9,676 nucleotides of DNA from Pseudomonadota bacterium (GCA_015222555.1 JADFVM010000305.1:1-9676), one strand, 5' to 3'; counted from the stretch's first letter, positions 1 to 6,012 are shown. A program made the numbers and translations. The notes: generated by a model not told the origin, from the letters alone.

Positions 1-140
1 AAAGTCACACCCTGCCTGGCTTTTGCTCGGTCGGGCTGCTCGACAGAGTGTCAACTATGCCTGCGCGGCCCTCGGTCGTAAAACCCAGGCATGACGCACC
101 TTTTATCCACCTCGCTACGAATCTTGGCGAGAAATGCGGG
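1..140. repeat. GC-rich non-coding segment with nested inverted repeats, downstream of fabD
   Basis: This segment follows the fabD stop codon (fabD is on the minus strand) and looks richer in GC than the genes beside it. No convincing ORF or start codon for a following fab gene is visible. It carries imperfect inverted arms: TGCCTGGCTTTTGC near 14-27 on the plus strand resembles TGCCTGGGTTTTAC, read on the minus strand near 81-95, and the similarity extends weakly outward (AAAGTCACACC against AAAAGGTGCGTCA). A perfect 7-bp pair, ATGCCTG with CAGGCAT, lies inside, and CTCGGTCG occurs twice. There is no T-tract after a compact stem, so it is not a standard intrinsic terminator. It may be one end of a dispersed palindromic element running past the window edge. 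That reading is inference. Confidence 0.45.
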
Positions 141-1076
141 TTAAAACTTTTCTTCCTGAATTTTTTTCAAGGATGAAAGATCCTCAATATTCGTTGTTTT
201 TATCTCTTTGTCAATCCTTTTTACCAGTCCTGAAAGGACTTTCCCCGGTCCCACCTCAATGGCTTTTTCAATGCCGAGCTCTCTCAGTTTGATAATTGAC
301 GCGTCCCACTTGACGGGTGAGCTGAGTTGCCTCACTAAAAGATCAATAACGGCATCTGTATCCGGATAGGGGGCTGCTTCCACATTTGAAATGACGTCAA
401 TCCCAAGATCACCCATGGACAGGTTTTTAAGGTCAGCTCTCAGTGCCTTTCCCGCTGCTTCCATGAGACTGCAATGGGAGGGAACACTGACGGGCAGAAG
501 AATGGCTCTCTTGGCGCCCCTTTCCTTTGCCAGTTCTGTTGCCTTTGTTACGGCATCGCGATGACCGGAAATAACAATCTGGCCGGGTGAATTAAAGTTT
601 GCCGGAGAAGCGATGTCCTCCCCCGAGACGTCAGCACAGATGCTGGCAACTTCATCTTTCTCCATTCCAAGGATGGCAGCCATGGCGCCTTGCCCTTCAG
701 GGACAGCCTCCTGCATCAACTCACCTCTTCTTTTTACAATTTTTACCGCCTCTGTAAAAGAGAGAACACCACTGTGAACCAGCGCTGTATACTCTCCAAG
801 GCTGTGTCCTGCCAGTATGTCAGCCCTTAAGCCGGTTTCTTCCGTCAAAACGTGAAGGGCAGCTATACTGGTTGTTAGTATGGCAGGTTGCGTATTGGCC
901 GTAAGGTTCAATTTGTCTTCGGGGCCTTCGAAGGCTAATTTCCTTAAATCAAGACTAACCGCATCGGAGGCTTCTTCAAATATTTCTTTGGCTTTATTGA
1001 AATTGAGGAAGAGATCTTTCCCCATACCAACATATTGTGAACCTTGCCCCGGAAAGATGAAAGCTGTTTTTGACAT
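141..1076 (-). CDS. fabD: Malonyl-CoA:ACP transacylase FabD
   Basis: This cytosolic enzyme moves malonyl groups from CoA to acyl carrier protein, supplying the extender unit for type II fatty acid synthesis. The 311-residue protein has the usual family length (about 310). The oxyanion-hole motif GQGSQ sits at residues 10-14, the nucleophile Ser92 in GHSLGEY (90-96), the malonyl-carboxylate-binding Arg117 in KRRGELMQ, and the catalytic His201 in VPSHCSLM. The C-terminal EVGPGKVLSGLVKR (274-287) is also typical. The start is ATG at 1076; AAGGTG lies about 13 nt upstream, a rather long spacing. It is 25 nt downstream of the fabI stop codon and is the last fab gene seen. No frameshift or missing catalytic residue was found. 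Confidence 0.97.
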   Translation of the reverse strand: MSKTAFIFPGQGSQYVGMGKDLFLNFNKAKEIFEEASDAVSLDLRKLAFEGPEDKLNLTANTQPAILTTSIAALHVLTEETGLRADILAGHSLGEYTALVHSGVLSFTEAVKIVKRRGELMQEAVPEGQGAMAAILGMEKDEVASICADVSGEDIASPANFNSPGQIVISGHRDAVTKATELAKERGAKRAILLPVSVPSHCSLMEAAGKALRADLKNLSMGDLGIDVISNVEAAPYPDTDAVIDLLVRQLSSPVKWDASIIKLRELGIEKAIEVGPGKVLSGLVKRIDKEIKTTNIEDLSSLKKIQEEKF

Positions 1077-1101
1077 TTTATCTGTTAAGCACCTTTTTAA
1101 A

Positions 1102-1908
1102 TTAACTTTCTGAACTCATGTGGAGCGCTTCATTGATTGAAAGTGACATGACATGGAAACCGCAATCAACGTGTAGAATCTCTCCTGTCATACCAGTGGA
1201 TGCATCTGAGCAAAGATAGAGCGCAGTCCCTCCGATTTCCTTGAGGGTCACAAGTCGGCCATGAGGTGTCCTGAGTTCATTAACACGCTGGATTTTTCTG
1301 AAATCTCCGATGCCGGCAGCCGCCAGTGTTCTAACGGGGCCTGCTGATATTGCATTAATCCGGTGACCAATGGGGCCCAGGTCGGCTGCCAGATAACGTA
1401 CAGAGGCTTCCAGAGAGGCTTTTGCCACACCCATCACATTGTAGTTTGGCATCACCTTCTCTGCACCATAATAGGTCATAGTGATAATACTGCCATTTCG
1501 CCCTTCCATGAGGGGAAGTGCTTCCCTTGTTAATGCGACCAGAGAGTAAGCACTGATGTCGTGAGCAAGAGCAAAGCCTTCCCGGCTTGTATTATAAAAG
1601 GCTCCCTTTAATTCATCCTTGTTGGCAAAGGCAACGGAGTGAACCAGAAAATCGAGTGAGCCCCATTCTTCCTTCAGGGACTGAAAAAGTGCTTTAATAT
1701 CATCATCACTTCCTACATCACATGGAAGGACAACATTTGAACCGATGCTCTTGGCAAGGGGGCGGACTCTTTTTTCTAACGATTCATTGAGATAGGTGAA
1801 GGCGAGTTCAGCTCCATCACGGTGTAATGATTGAGCAATGCCCCAGGCGATACTCCTTTCATTTGCAACTCCAACAACCAGTCCCCGCTTTCCATCCATC
1901 AAGCCCAT
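1102..1908 (-). CDS. fabI: Enoyl-[ACP] reductase (NADH) FabI
   Basis: FabI reduces the trans-2-enoyl-ACP double bond, the last step of each elongation cycle. It is a divergent short-chain dehydrogenase with the FabI cofactor signature GVANERSIAWGIA (13-25), the catalytic Tyr156 and Lys163 in the Y-X6-K arrangement PNYNVMGVAK, and the AISAGPVRTLAAAGI segment (186-200). The 268 residues slightly exceed the usual 255-262 because of a short C-terminal tail ending in HMSSES. The ATG at 1908 has a strong ribosome-binding site (GGAGG, 4 nt upstream). The position matching E. coli Gly93, which contacts triclosan, is Ala93 (SVAFAN). Alanine is also found there in other natural FabI proteins, so resistance cannot be inferred. 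FabI within this operon indicates a FabI-type rather than FabK, FabL or FabV enoyl reductase. Confidence 0.97.
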   Translation of the reverse strand: MGLMDGKRGLVVGVANERSIAWGIAQSLHRDGAELAFTYLNESLEKRVRPLAKSIGSNVVLPCDVGSDDDIKALFQSLKEEWGSLDFLVHSVAFANKDELKGAFYNTSREGFALAHDISAYSLVALTREALPLMEGRNGSIITMTYYGAEKVMPNYNVMGVAKASLEASVRYLAADLGPIGHRINAISAGPVRTLAAAGIGDFRKIQRVNELRTPHGRLVTLKEIGGTALYLCSDASTGMTGEILHVDCGFHVMSLSINEALHMSSES

Positions 1909-1923
1909 AACACCTCCTCACTA

Positions 1924-1945
1924 TGAATAAAGTCTGATTTATTCA
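1924..1945. promoter_or_regulatory. Perfect 8-bp palindrome between fabH and fabI
   Basis: TGAATAAA (1924-1931) and TTTATTCA (1938-1945) form a perfect 8-bp inverted repeat around a 6-nt loop in the 43-nt gap between fabH and fabI. It lies immediately upstream of the fabI ribosome-binding site. On the transcribed minus strand a T-run comes before rather than after the stem, so it does not look like an intrinsic terminator. It could be an mRNA processing or stability hairpin, or a repressor operator. The assignment is inference from symmetry and position. Confidence 0.4.
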
Positions 1946-1951
1946 AAAAAA

Positions 1952-2932
1952 TTACCATTTAATAAGTATGGAGCCCCAGGTAAAACCACCACCAAAGGCT
2001 TCAAGAAGAATTAACGAACCTTCCTTAACTCTTCCTTCCCTGACCGCAGCGTCCAATGCCAGAGGAATTGAGGCAGAAGAGGTGTTCCCATGACGGTCGA
2101 CGGTTATCATAACCTTGTCAAGGGGAAGTCCCAACCTCTTTGCCGTAGCATTAATTATCCTTATGTTGGCCTGGTGAGGGATGAGGAGATCGATATCTTC
2201 ACCATCGATCCCATTTGCCTCCAGCGCCTCAAGTACCGAATCTCCAAGAGCTGTCACAGCAACCTTAAAGACCTCATTTCCCTTCATACTGATATAATGC
2301 AGACGTTTGTCTATCACTTCCTGACTGATCGGTTGTCTCGACCCACCGGCAGGGACATATAAAAGTTCAGCCTGGCTTCCATCCGAATGAAGGTGAGACG
2401 AAAGTATACCACTTTCTCCCTCATTCGCAACAAGAACTACAGCGCCGGCACCATCACCGAAAAGGATACAGGTAGAGCGGTCCTGCCAGTCAATAATGCT
2501 GGACAAAACTTCGGCACCGACAACAAGGATCTTTTTATACATGCCGCTGCGGATATATTGGTCAGCAGTGGCCAATGCATAGATAAAGCCGGTGCAGACT
2601 GCCTGAAGATCAAATGCCGCTGCCTTCCCGGCACCCAGCTTGTGCTGGAGGAGCGCTGCCGTTGAGGGAAAGGGAAGATCGGGCGTTGTCGTTGCAACAA
2701 TAATAAGATCAAGCTCATTGGCTGCCATTGATGCAGCCTCAAGCGCCTTAATCGATGCCTGATACGCTAAATCTGAAGAGGCCTCATCATCAGCTGCAAT
2801 TCGTCTTTCCCGAATGCCTGTCCTGCTGACAATCCACTCGTCATCGGTATCAACCATGCGTTCAAGTTCTGCATTTGTCAGAACTTTTTCCGGAAGATAG
2901 GATCCGGTGCCAACTATTTTTCCTCTTATCAT
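1952..2932 (-). CDS. fabH: Beta-ketoacyl-ACP synthase III FabH
   Basis: FabH condenses a short acyl-CoA with malonyl-ACP to start fatty acid synthesis. The 326-residue thiolase-fold protein opens with GKIVGTGSYLPEKVLTN, typical of the family. The catalytic triad is visible: Cys113 in LQAVCTGF, His253 in IPHQANIRI and Asn283 in DRHGNTSSASIP. The C-terminal glycine loop EAFGGGFTWG (311-320) is present. The ATG at 2932 is the only start that matches the family N-terminus, yet no Shine-Dalgarno sequence precedes it: the upstream bases are an A/T-rich run. A short repeat fragment also occupies the 35-nt gap to plsX. Translation may depend on a leaderless-like, AT-rich unstructured start or on coupling to plsX. 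It lies between plsX and fabI on the same strand. Confidence 0.97.
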   Translation of the reverse strand: MIRGKIVGTGSYLPEKVLTNAELERMVDTDDEWIVSRTGIRERRIAADDEASSDLAYQASIKALEAASMAANELDLIIVATTTPDLPFPSTAALLQHKLGAGKAAAFDLQAVCTGFIYALATADQYIRSGMYKKILVVGAEVLSSIIDWQDRSTCILFGDGAGAVVLVANEGESGILSSHLHSDGSQAELLYVPAGGSRQPISQEVIDKRLHYISMKGNEVFKVAVTALGDSVLEALEANGIDGEDIDLLIPHQANIRIINATAKRLGLPLDKVMITVDRHGNTSSASIPLALDAAVREGRVKEGSLILLEAFGGGFTWGSILIKW

Positions 2933-2943
2933 ATAAAAAAATA

Positions 2944-2960
2944 TTTCTAAGTTACTAAAT
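2944..2960 (+). repeat. Fragment of the repeat family found upstream of rimO
   Basis: TTTCTAAGTTACTAAAT here matches the 3' ends of the two larger repeat copies upstream of rimO: GTTCTAAGGTACTAAAT (5806-5822) and TTTCTAACTTGCTAAAT (5974-5990), each at 15 of 17 positions. It occupies most of the plsX-fabH gap and so sits where the fabH ribosome-binding site should be. AT-rich composition makes chance similarity possible, so this is a moderate call. Confidence 0.4.
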
Positions 2961-2967
2961 TCATAAA

Positions 2968-4002
2968 TCAGGACGCTTCCCCGACCTTTCGTGAAGCGAG
3001 CTCTTTCAAGTCACCATTTTTTTCAAATTCTTCGAGCAGGTGCTTATTAATGTTGTTTTTTACATAATCGCCGGCGTACCTGATGGCATTTTTTATCGCC
3101 TTTGCATTTGATCCGCCATGGCAGATAAAACCAACACCGTTTATACCCAGCAGAGGCGCGCCACCATATTCAGAATAGTCTATTCTTTTTTTAAGATTTT
3201 TAAAGCTCTTTTTTGCCAGAAGATAGCCTATTTTTGCTAAGAAGCTTCCAGCCATCTCCTCTTTTAGCATTTTCCCTATGGCCTCTGCAAGGCCTTCGCT
3301 CGTTTTTAAAACGACATTGCCTACAAAACCGTCGCAGGTGACGACATCTACATTGCCGTTGTAAATATCTCTACCCTCAATGTAGCCGGCATAGTTTAAG
3401 GCACTTTCTTTCAGAATGCTGTGTGTTTTTCTGGTCAGCTCCGTACCCTTTTCTTCTTCTGCTCCATTACTCAAAAGGCCGACCTTTGGATTGTCTATGC
3501 CGAGGACATGTTTTGCATAAACTTCGCCCATTATGGCAAACTGAACAAGATGTAAGGGTTTGCAGTCTACATTCGCTCCCACGTCAAGGATGATCGCCCT
3601 TCCTTTAAGTGTGGGAACAACGGTGGCTATTGCCGGCCTGTCCACGCCTGGAAGCTTTTTCAGCACGAACATGGCTGTTGCCATGGCGGCACCGGAGTTG
3701 CCGGCGCTTACAGCGGCATCCGCTTCACCCCTCCTTACCAGGTCAAAGGCAACCCTGACAGAAGAGTCCTTTTTTTTTCTCACTGCTGTAGATGGGGATT
3801 CGTGCATTGCAACGACTTCCGTCGCATTCTGCACAGTAATAGGAAGATGAGTGGCACCCCTTTTTTTCAGTTCTGCTTCTATAATCTCCCGATTTCCAAC
3901 GAGAATCAGAGAAATATCCAACTCACTGGCAGCCTGAATGGCACCTTCTATCTCTACTTGAGGGGCGTGGTCTCCCCCCATTGCGTCCAGGGCAATCTTC
4001 AT
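2968..4002 (-). CDS. plsX: Phosphate acyltransferase PlsX
   Basis: PlsX converts acyl-ACP plus phosphate into acyl-phosphate, the acyl donor used by PlsY to make lysophosphatidic acid; it works at the inner face of the membrane. The 344-residue protein has the family landmarks in order: MKIALDAMGGDHAP (1-14), the basic VRKKKDSSVRVA (74-85), VSAGNSGAAMA (98-108), LDVGANVDCKP (139-149), SNGAEEEKGTELT (178-190), YIEGRDIYNGNVDVVTCDGF (207-226) and GAPLLGINGVGFICHG (281-296). The start is ATG at 4002, 15 nt after the rpmF stop, with only a weak ribosome-binding site, so it may be translationally coupled to rpmF. Codons 75-78 contain a run of nine adenines in the coding strand (plus-strand T-run 3770-3778). 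Confidence 0.97.
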   Translation of the reverse strand: MKIALDAMGGDHAPQVEIEGAIQAASELDISLILVGNREIIEAELKKRGATHLPITVQNATEVVAMHESPSTAVRKKKDSSVRVAFDLVRRGEADAAVSAGNSGAAMATAMFVLKKLPGVDRPAIATVVPTLKGRAIILDVGANVDCKPLHLVQFAIMGEVYAKHVLGIDNPKVGLLSNGAEEEKGTELTRKTHSILKESALNYAGYIEGRDIYNGNVDVVTCDGFVGNVVLKTSEGLAEAIGKMLKEEMAGSFLAKIGYLLAKKSFKNLKKRIDYSEYGGAPLLGINGVGFICHGGSNAKAIKNAIRYAGDYVKNNINKHLLEEFEKNGDLKELASRKVGEAS

Positions 4003-4017
4003 GAAATAGCAGGTGGT

Positions 4018-4197
4018 TTATGCCTCGGCAGCAAGAACCTTTCTGCCGTTATAAAAGCCACAGCTCGGGCAGGCTCTGTGTGATTGCCTTGGCTCTTTAC
4101 ATTCGGGGCACTCAATGACGTTAGGAGCCGTCAAGGCGTGATGAGATCTTCTTTTGTTCTTTCTTGCTTTAGATACCTTTTTCTTTGGGACAGCCAT
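4018..4197 (-). CDS. rpmF: 50S ribosomal protein L32
   Basis: This short gene encodes 59 residues beginning MAVPKKKVSKARKNKRRSHH, the hallmark basic N-terminus of L32. A zinc ribbon follows, with cysteines at 30, 33, 43 and 46 (CPEC then CPSCG), so this is the zinc-binding (C+) form. It ends FYNGRKVLAAEA. The protein is part of the large ribosomal subunit. The start is ATG at 4197 and the stop TAA at 4018-4020. It lies 26 nt after yceD and 15 nt before plsX, the conserved yceD-rpmF-plsX order seen widely in bacteria. No truncation is evident. Confidence 0.97.
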   Translation of the reverse strand: MAVPKKKVSKARKNKRRSHHALTAPNVIECPECKEPRQSHRACPSCGFYNGRKVLAAEA

Positions 4198-4223
4198 AAT
4201 AACCTACTTTATATTTTATTTTT

Positions 4224-4754
4224 TTAAGTTTTTAATTTTGTTAAGATTTCAAGTCGTCTGTCAATGATTTTGTTAGTGCAACTGCAATTGCCCTCATTAA
4301 GGTTTTTCCCGCAGGAACTGCAAAGTCCTTTACAGTCTTTCTTGCAGGTTGGATTGAAGGGGAGGCGTAAGGCTGTTTCCTCTCTTAAAATTTCATCCAG
4401 GTCCAGGCAGTTGTCGTAATAAGTTCTTTCAAAGTCCTTTTCTTCAAGCTCTGCCTCTTTCTCCCCTTTTTCCTTCTCATGGGGGGAAAAAGTGAGTTGG
4501 CAGGCCTCATTTATGGGATATTCAAACACCTCAAGGCAACGGGAACAATCGACCATGACAGCGCCACTTAAAGTCAGGTCAACAAAAATGGTTTTCCCCT
4601 CTTTTGAAATGTGAAAAGAGCCTTTGACGGGAGAGTCAAAATGAAAATCGCTTTCAAGTTTCTTATTGAAGAGGCTATTTAAGACCTCTTTCTTTTCAAA
4701 AAACTCGACATCCAGTGCCCCTGTGTCAGGAATTTCTCCTATGATGATTTTCAA
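4224..4754 (-). CDS. yceD: DUF177 protein YceD (23S rRNA accumulation/large-subunit factor)
   Basis: This 176-residue protein belongs to the YceD/DUF177 family, linked to 23S rRNA accumulation and consistently encoded beside rpmF. Visible marks are a central CSRCLEVFEYP (70-80), a charged Glu/Lys-rich linker (about 92-110), the LREETALRLPFNPTCKKDC segment (123-141), and a C-terminal cysteine-rich motif with Cys at 137, 141, 145, 148, 157 and 159 (GLCSSCGKNLNEGNCSC). The C-terminus looks like a metal-binding knuckle. The start is TTG at 4752-4754, supported by GGGAG about 7 nt upstream, no nearby in-frame ATG, and a near-consensus promoter giving a leader of about 20 nt. It is the first gene of the minus-strand operon. 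The family is certain; the molecular role in this organism is inferred. Confidence 0.93.
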   Translation of the reverse strand: MKIIIGEIPDTGALDVEFFEKKEVLNSLFNKKLESDFHFDSPVKGSFHISKEGKTIFVDLTLSGAVMVDCSRCLEVFEYPINEACQLTFSPHEKEKGEKEAELEEKDFERTYYDNCLDLDEILREETALRLPFNPTCKKDCKGLCSSCGKNLNEGNCSCTNKIIDRRLEILTKLKT

Positions 4755-4781
4755 GGCGTCACTCCCAAACGAAAAAGAAAG

Positions 4782-4810
4782 ATTTTAATGAAAAGCCCTG
4801 TTTATGTCAA
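4782..4810 (-). promoter_or_regulatory. Sigma70-type promoter for the yceD-rpmF-plsX-fab operon
   Basis: On the minus strand a perfect -35 box TTGACA (4805-4810) is followed, after a 17-nt spacer, by TAAAAT (4782-4787), five of six matches to the -10 consensus. Transcription would begin near 4775, giving a leader of about 20 nt to the TTG start of yceD. With only short gaps downstream, this promoter could serve all genes to fabD. No operator-like palindrome overlaps it that I can see. Confidence 0.75.
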
Positions 4811-4969
4811 GGAAAATCTTCCTTATACATTGCAGTCTTAAGTGTGCAGAGAAGCTTTTCCCAAGGTAATTTATAGCCCCTCCTTTTTAAGCAGGGAGAG
4901 GCATTAATATGGATAGGAATGAAAATGGATTTGTTGCATTATGAGCGGCTTGAAAAGTGTCTGCAAAAT
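4811..4969. other. Gap between ubiC and the yceD promoter, with a weak hairpin
   Basis: No ORF is convincing in this stretch. An imperfect hairpin lies at 4876-4902: GCCCCTCC pairs with the opposite arm at 7 of 8 positions, with an 11-nt loop. It is 68-94 nt past the ubiC stop on the minus strand. It lacks a following T-run on either strand, so it is at best a weak or Rho-assisted 3' end for ubiC. A second promoter-like pair on the minus strand (TTGCAG, then CATAAT) is too poor to call. Confidence 0.35.
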
Positions 4970-5563
4970 TTAGATTTGAAAAAGATGGGGTGAAAACAGT
5001 TCAAAGATGATTCCTGAGAGGCCACTGTCTGAAGAAAGTTTATAATATCTTCCCCAAAAATCAGTGTCAGAAGGAAGTGAAAGATCGGCGGCCACGTCGG
5101 GGCTTTTAACAAGACCAAGGGCTAACTCGCCTCTAAAGGTCTTCACTCCATCATCTATGAGCATCCTTCCAAGAGGTTTCTCCGTATCTCTGATTGATTC
5201 AAGAGAATAGCGCCCATCATCGGCAGCAAGAAGAAGTGAGTGGGCATAAATGAGGGGCTTCCCATTACATGAAAGCCAGACCTCTCTGGCAAGGGCTTTT
5301 CCTGCACAGTCAAATGCCTTCAAGTTCAGCAGACTATTTTTAGCCGTTAATATCTCCTGCCGCTTCATAATCATAGAGACAGTTGAAAGTGTCAGCGCTT
5401 CAAGCATTCGTGTCATGGAGCCGTCCGATGTCAAGAGCAGTCTTGCTACAGGTGAGAGTGCCTCAGAAAGAAAATTTTTCATCAATCCATTAACATCAAC
5501 CCAGGTTTCGTCCCTGGGATTAATCTGATAGACGCTATTACTTTTTTTTAGGTATGTCAGCAC
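4970..5563 (-). CDS. ubiC: Chorismate--pyruvate lyase family protein (UbiC-like)
   Basis: By motif this is a UbiC-type chorismate lyase, which splits chorismate into 4-hydroxybenzoate and pyruvate. Compared from memory with E. coli UbiC, the matching blocks are in order: LLLTSDGSMTRMLE (42-55) against LLLEDSMTKRFE; REVWLSCNGKPLIYAHSLL (93-111) against REILLCADGEPWLAGRTVV; PLGRML (130-135) against PLGRYLF; FWGRYYKL (169-176) against LWGRRSRL; and IIFELFSP (185-192) against LLTELFLP. Arg93 and Glu188 correspond to the substrate-binding Arg76 and catalytic-site Glu155. The start is uncertain. GTG at 5563 gives 197 residues without a ribosome-binding site; ATG at 5482 (Met28) gives 170, nearer the E. 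coli length of 165. It is divergent from rimO-ubiX, consistent with a quinone role, though other 4-hydroxybenzoate uses are possible. Confidence 0.82.
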   Translation of the reverse strand: MLTYLKKSNSVYQINPRDETWVDVNGLMKNFLSEALSPVARLLLTSDGSMTRMLEALTLSTVSMIMKRQEILTAKNSLLNLKAFDCAGKALAREVWLSCNGKPLIYAHSLLLAADDGRYSLESIRDTEKPLGRMLIDDGVKTFRGELALGLVKSPDVAADLSLPSDTDFWGRYYKLSSDSGLSGIIFELFSPHLFQI

Positions 5564-5600
5564 GGTATGATAAAAGAATTGATTATATTTAATATAACAA

Positions 5601-5628
5601 TTTATATTATGGATGAAATTATAGTCAA
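5601..5628 (-). promoter_or_regulatory. Candidate promoter for ubiC
   Basis: On the minus strand TTGACT (5623-5628) is followed, after 16 nt, by TATAAA (5601-5606). Each hexamer matches consensus at five of six positions, and the surroundings are AT-rich. Transcription would start about 30 nt upstream of the GTG start at 5563. Because the region is so AT-rich, such matches arise easily, so confidence is moderate. Confidence 0.5.
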
Positions 5629-5711
5629 GGTTAATCGTTCTGCCTTCCTAAACCAAATGAACTGGACTATTTTCAGTATACCCACAGGGCACAAGACCCC
5701 CTTGAGGGGTG

Positions 5712-5822
5712 TAAGTACCTTCACGAAGTTATTCTCTGCCAGAAAAACGCAGAATTCAAGTCTTCTCAGAAAATATTCCTTGGGCGATCTGCGAAGCTAA
5801 AATAAGTTCTAAGGTACTAAAT
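5712..5822 (+). repeat. Repeat copy A (about 110 nt, with short terminal inverted repeats)
   Basis: Copy A shares ordered blocks with copy B at 5879-5990: TAAGTACCTTCACGAA (15 of 16), TCAAGTCTTC, GGGCGAT followed by GCGAAGCTAAA, and the end GTTCTAAGGTACTAAAT. Its ends form an inverted repeat, TAAGTACCTT (5712-5721) against AAGGTACTAA (5811-5820), 9 of 10 when one is reverse-complemented. An internal hairpin segment, ATTCTCTGCC with GCAGAAT, is inserted between the first two blocks. Non-coding and without a transposase, it resembles a small MITE-like or intergenic dispersed repeat. The family identity is unknown to me. Confidence 0.65.
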
Positions 5823-5851
5823 TGACTTCCCTTTCCTACCTCTGTTACTAT
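5822..5851 (+). promoter_or_regulatory. Candidate promoter for rimO-ubiX
   Basis: TTGACT (5822-5827) is followed, after an 18-nt spacer, by TACTAT (5846-5851); each hexamer matches consensus at five of six positions. The -35 box begins on the last base of repeat copy A. A transcript from about 5858 would carry a leader of some 155 nt containing repeat copy B and its hairpin before the TTG start of rimO. Confidence 0.5.
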
Positions 5852-5878
5852 GTAAGGTCATAATCCAGATGTTCCGGA

Positions 5879-5990
5879 TAAGTGCCTTCACGAAATCAAG
5901 TCTTCGTAGCATGTCTTCTGAGGGCGATTGTGCGAAGCTAAATAATATTCTGCCAAAAAAATGTAGGATATTATTTCTAACTTGCTAAAT
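5879..5990 (+). repeat. Repeat copy B (diverged direct copy of 5712-5822)
   Basis: Copy B lies 167 nt downstream of copy A in the same orientation. It shares TAAGTGCCTTCACGAA at its start, TCAAGTCTTC, GGGCGAT with GCGAAGCTAAA, and the end TTTCTAACTTGCTAAAT. The hairpin segment containing ATTCTGCC plus an A-run is at a different place from copy A: after the GCGAAGCTAAA block rather than before TCAAGTCTTC. The terminal inverted repeat is not preserved here. It would lie in the rimO leader if the promoter at 5822 is used. Confidence 0.65.
5941..5975 (+). promoter_or_regulatory. 13-bp AT-rich hairpin in the rimO leader
   Basis: AATAATATTCTGC (5941-5953) pairs with 5963-5975 along 13 positions, two of them G-U wobbles, around a 9-nt loop containing an A-run. 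It ends 37 nt before the TTG start of rimO and lies within repeat copy B. No T-tract follows, so it is not a terminator. It may be a repeat-borne secondary structure affecting mRNA stability or translation. Confidence 0.45.
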
Positions 5991-6012
5991 ATAAAGACTA
6001 AAAGGTGATTTT

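Larger units (their letters stand above)
5564..6012. other. 449-nt divergent intergenic region between ubiC and rimO
   Basis: No credible gene lies here; the short ORFs overlap repeats and resemble no protein. From left to right it holds a very AT-rich block (5564-5640) with a candidate minus-strand promoter; a small 5-bp C/G-rich hairpin (5696-5710) with no T-tract; repeat copy A (5712-5822); a candidate plus-strand promoter (5822-5851); repeat copy B (5879-5990) with a strong AT-rich hairpin; and the rimO ribosome-binding site (6003-6007). Confidence 0.7.

Noticed and set aside
2437..2742. 101-residue minus-strand ORF within fabH
   Set aside because: It is an out-of-frame shadow of fabH, whose own frame carries all catalytic residues.
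4876..4902. Hairpin as the intrinsic terminator of ubiC
   Set aside because: One mismatch, an 11-nt loop and no T-tract after it on the minus strand; recorded only as a weak structure.
5696..5710. Hairpin ACCCC-CTTGA-GGGGT as a terminator
   Set aside because: The stem is only 5 bp and no T-run follows on either strand.
5567..5800. 77-residue plus-strand ORF in the ubiC-rimO gap
   Set aside because: It starts without a ribosome-binding site in an AT-rich promoter-like stretch, runs into repeat copy A, and its translation resembles no protein family.
5712..5820. FapR-like operator suggested by the TTAGTACCTT-like ends of repeat A
   Set aside because: The half-sites are about 90 nt apart rather than adjacent, and the host does not look like a Firmicute; the ends fit repeat termini better.
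5879..5990. Riboswitch or tRNA-like RNA upstream of rimO
   Set aside because: No known riboswitch core or cloverleaf can be drawn, and the same sequence is present as an upstream direct copy, which points to a repeat.
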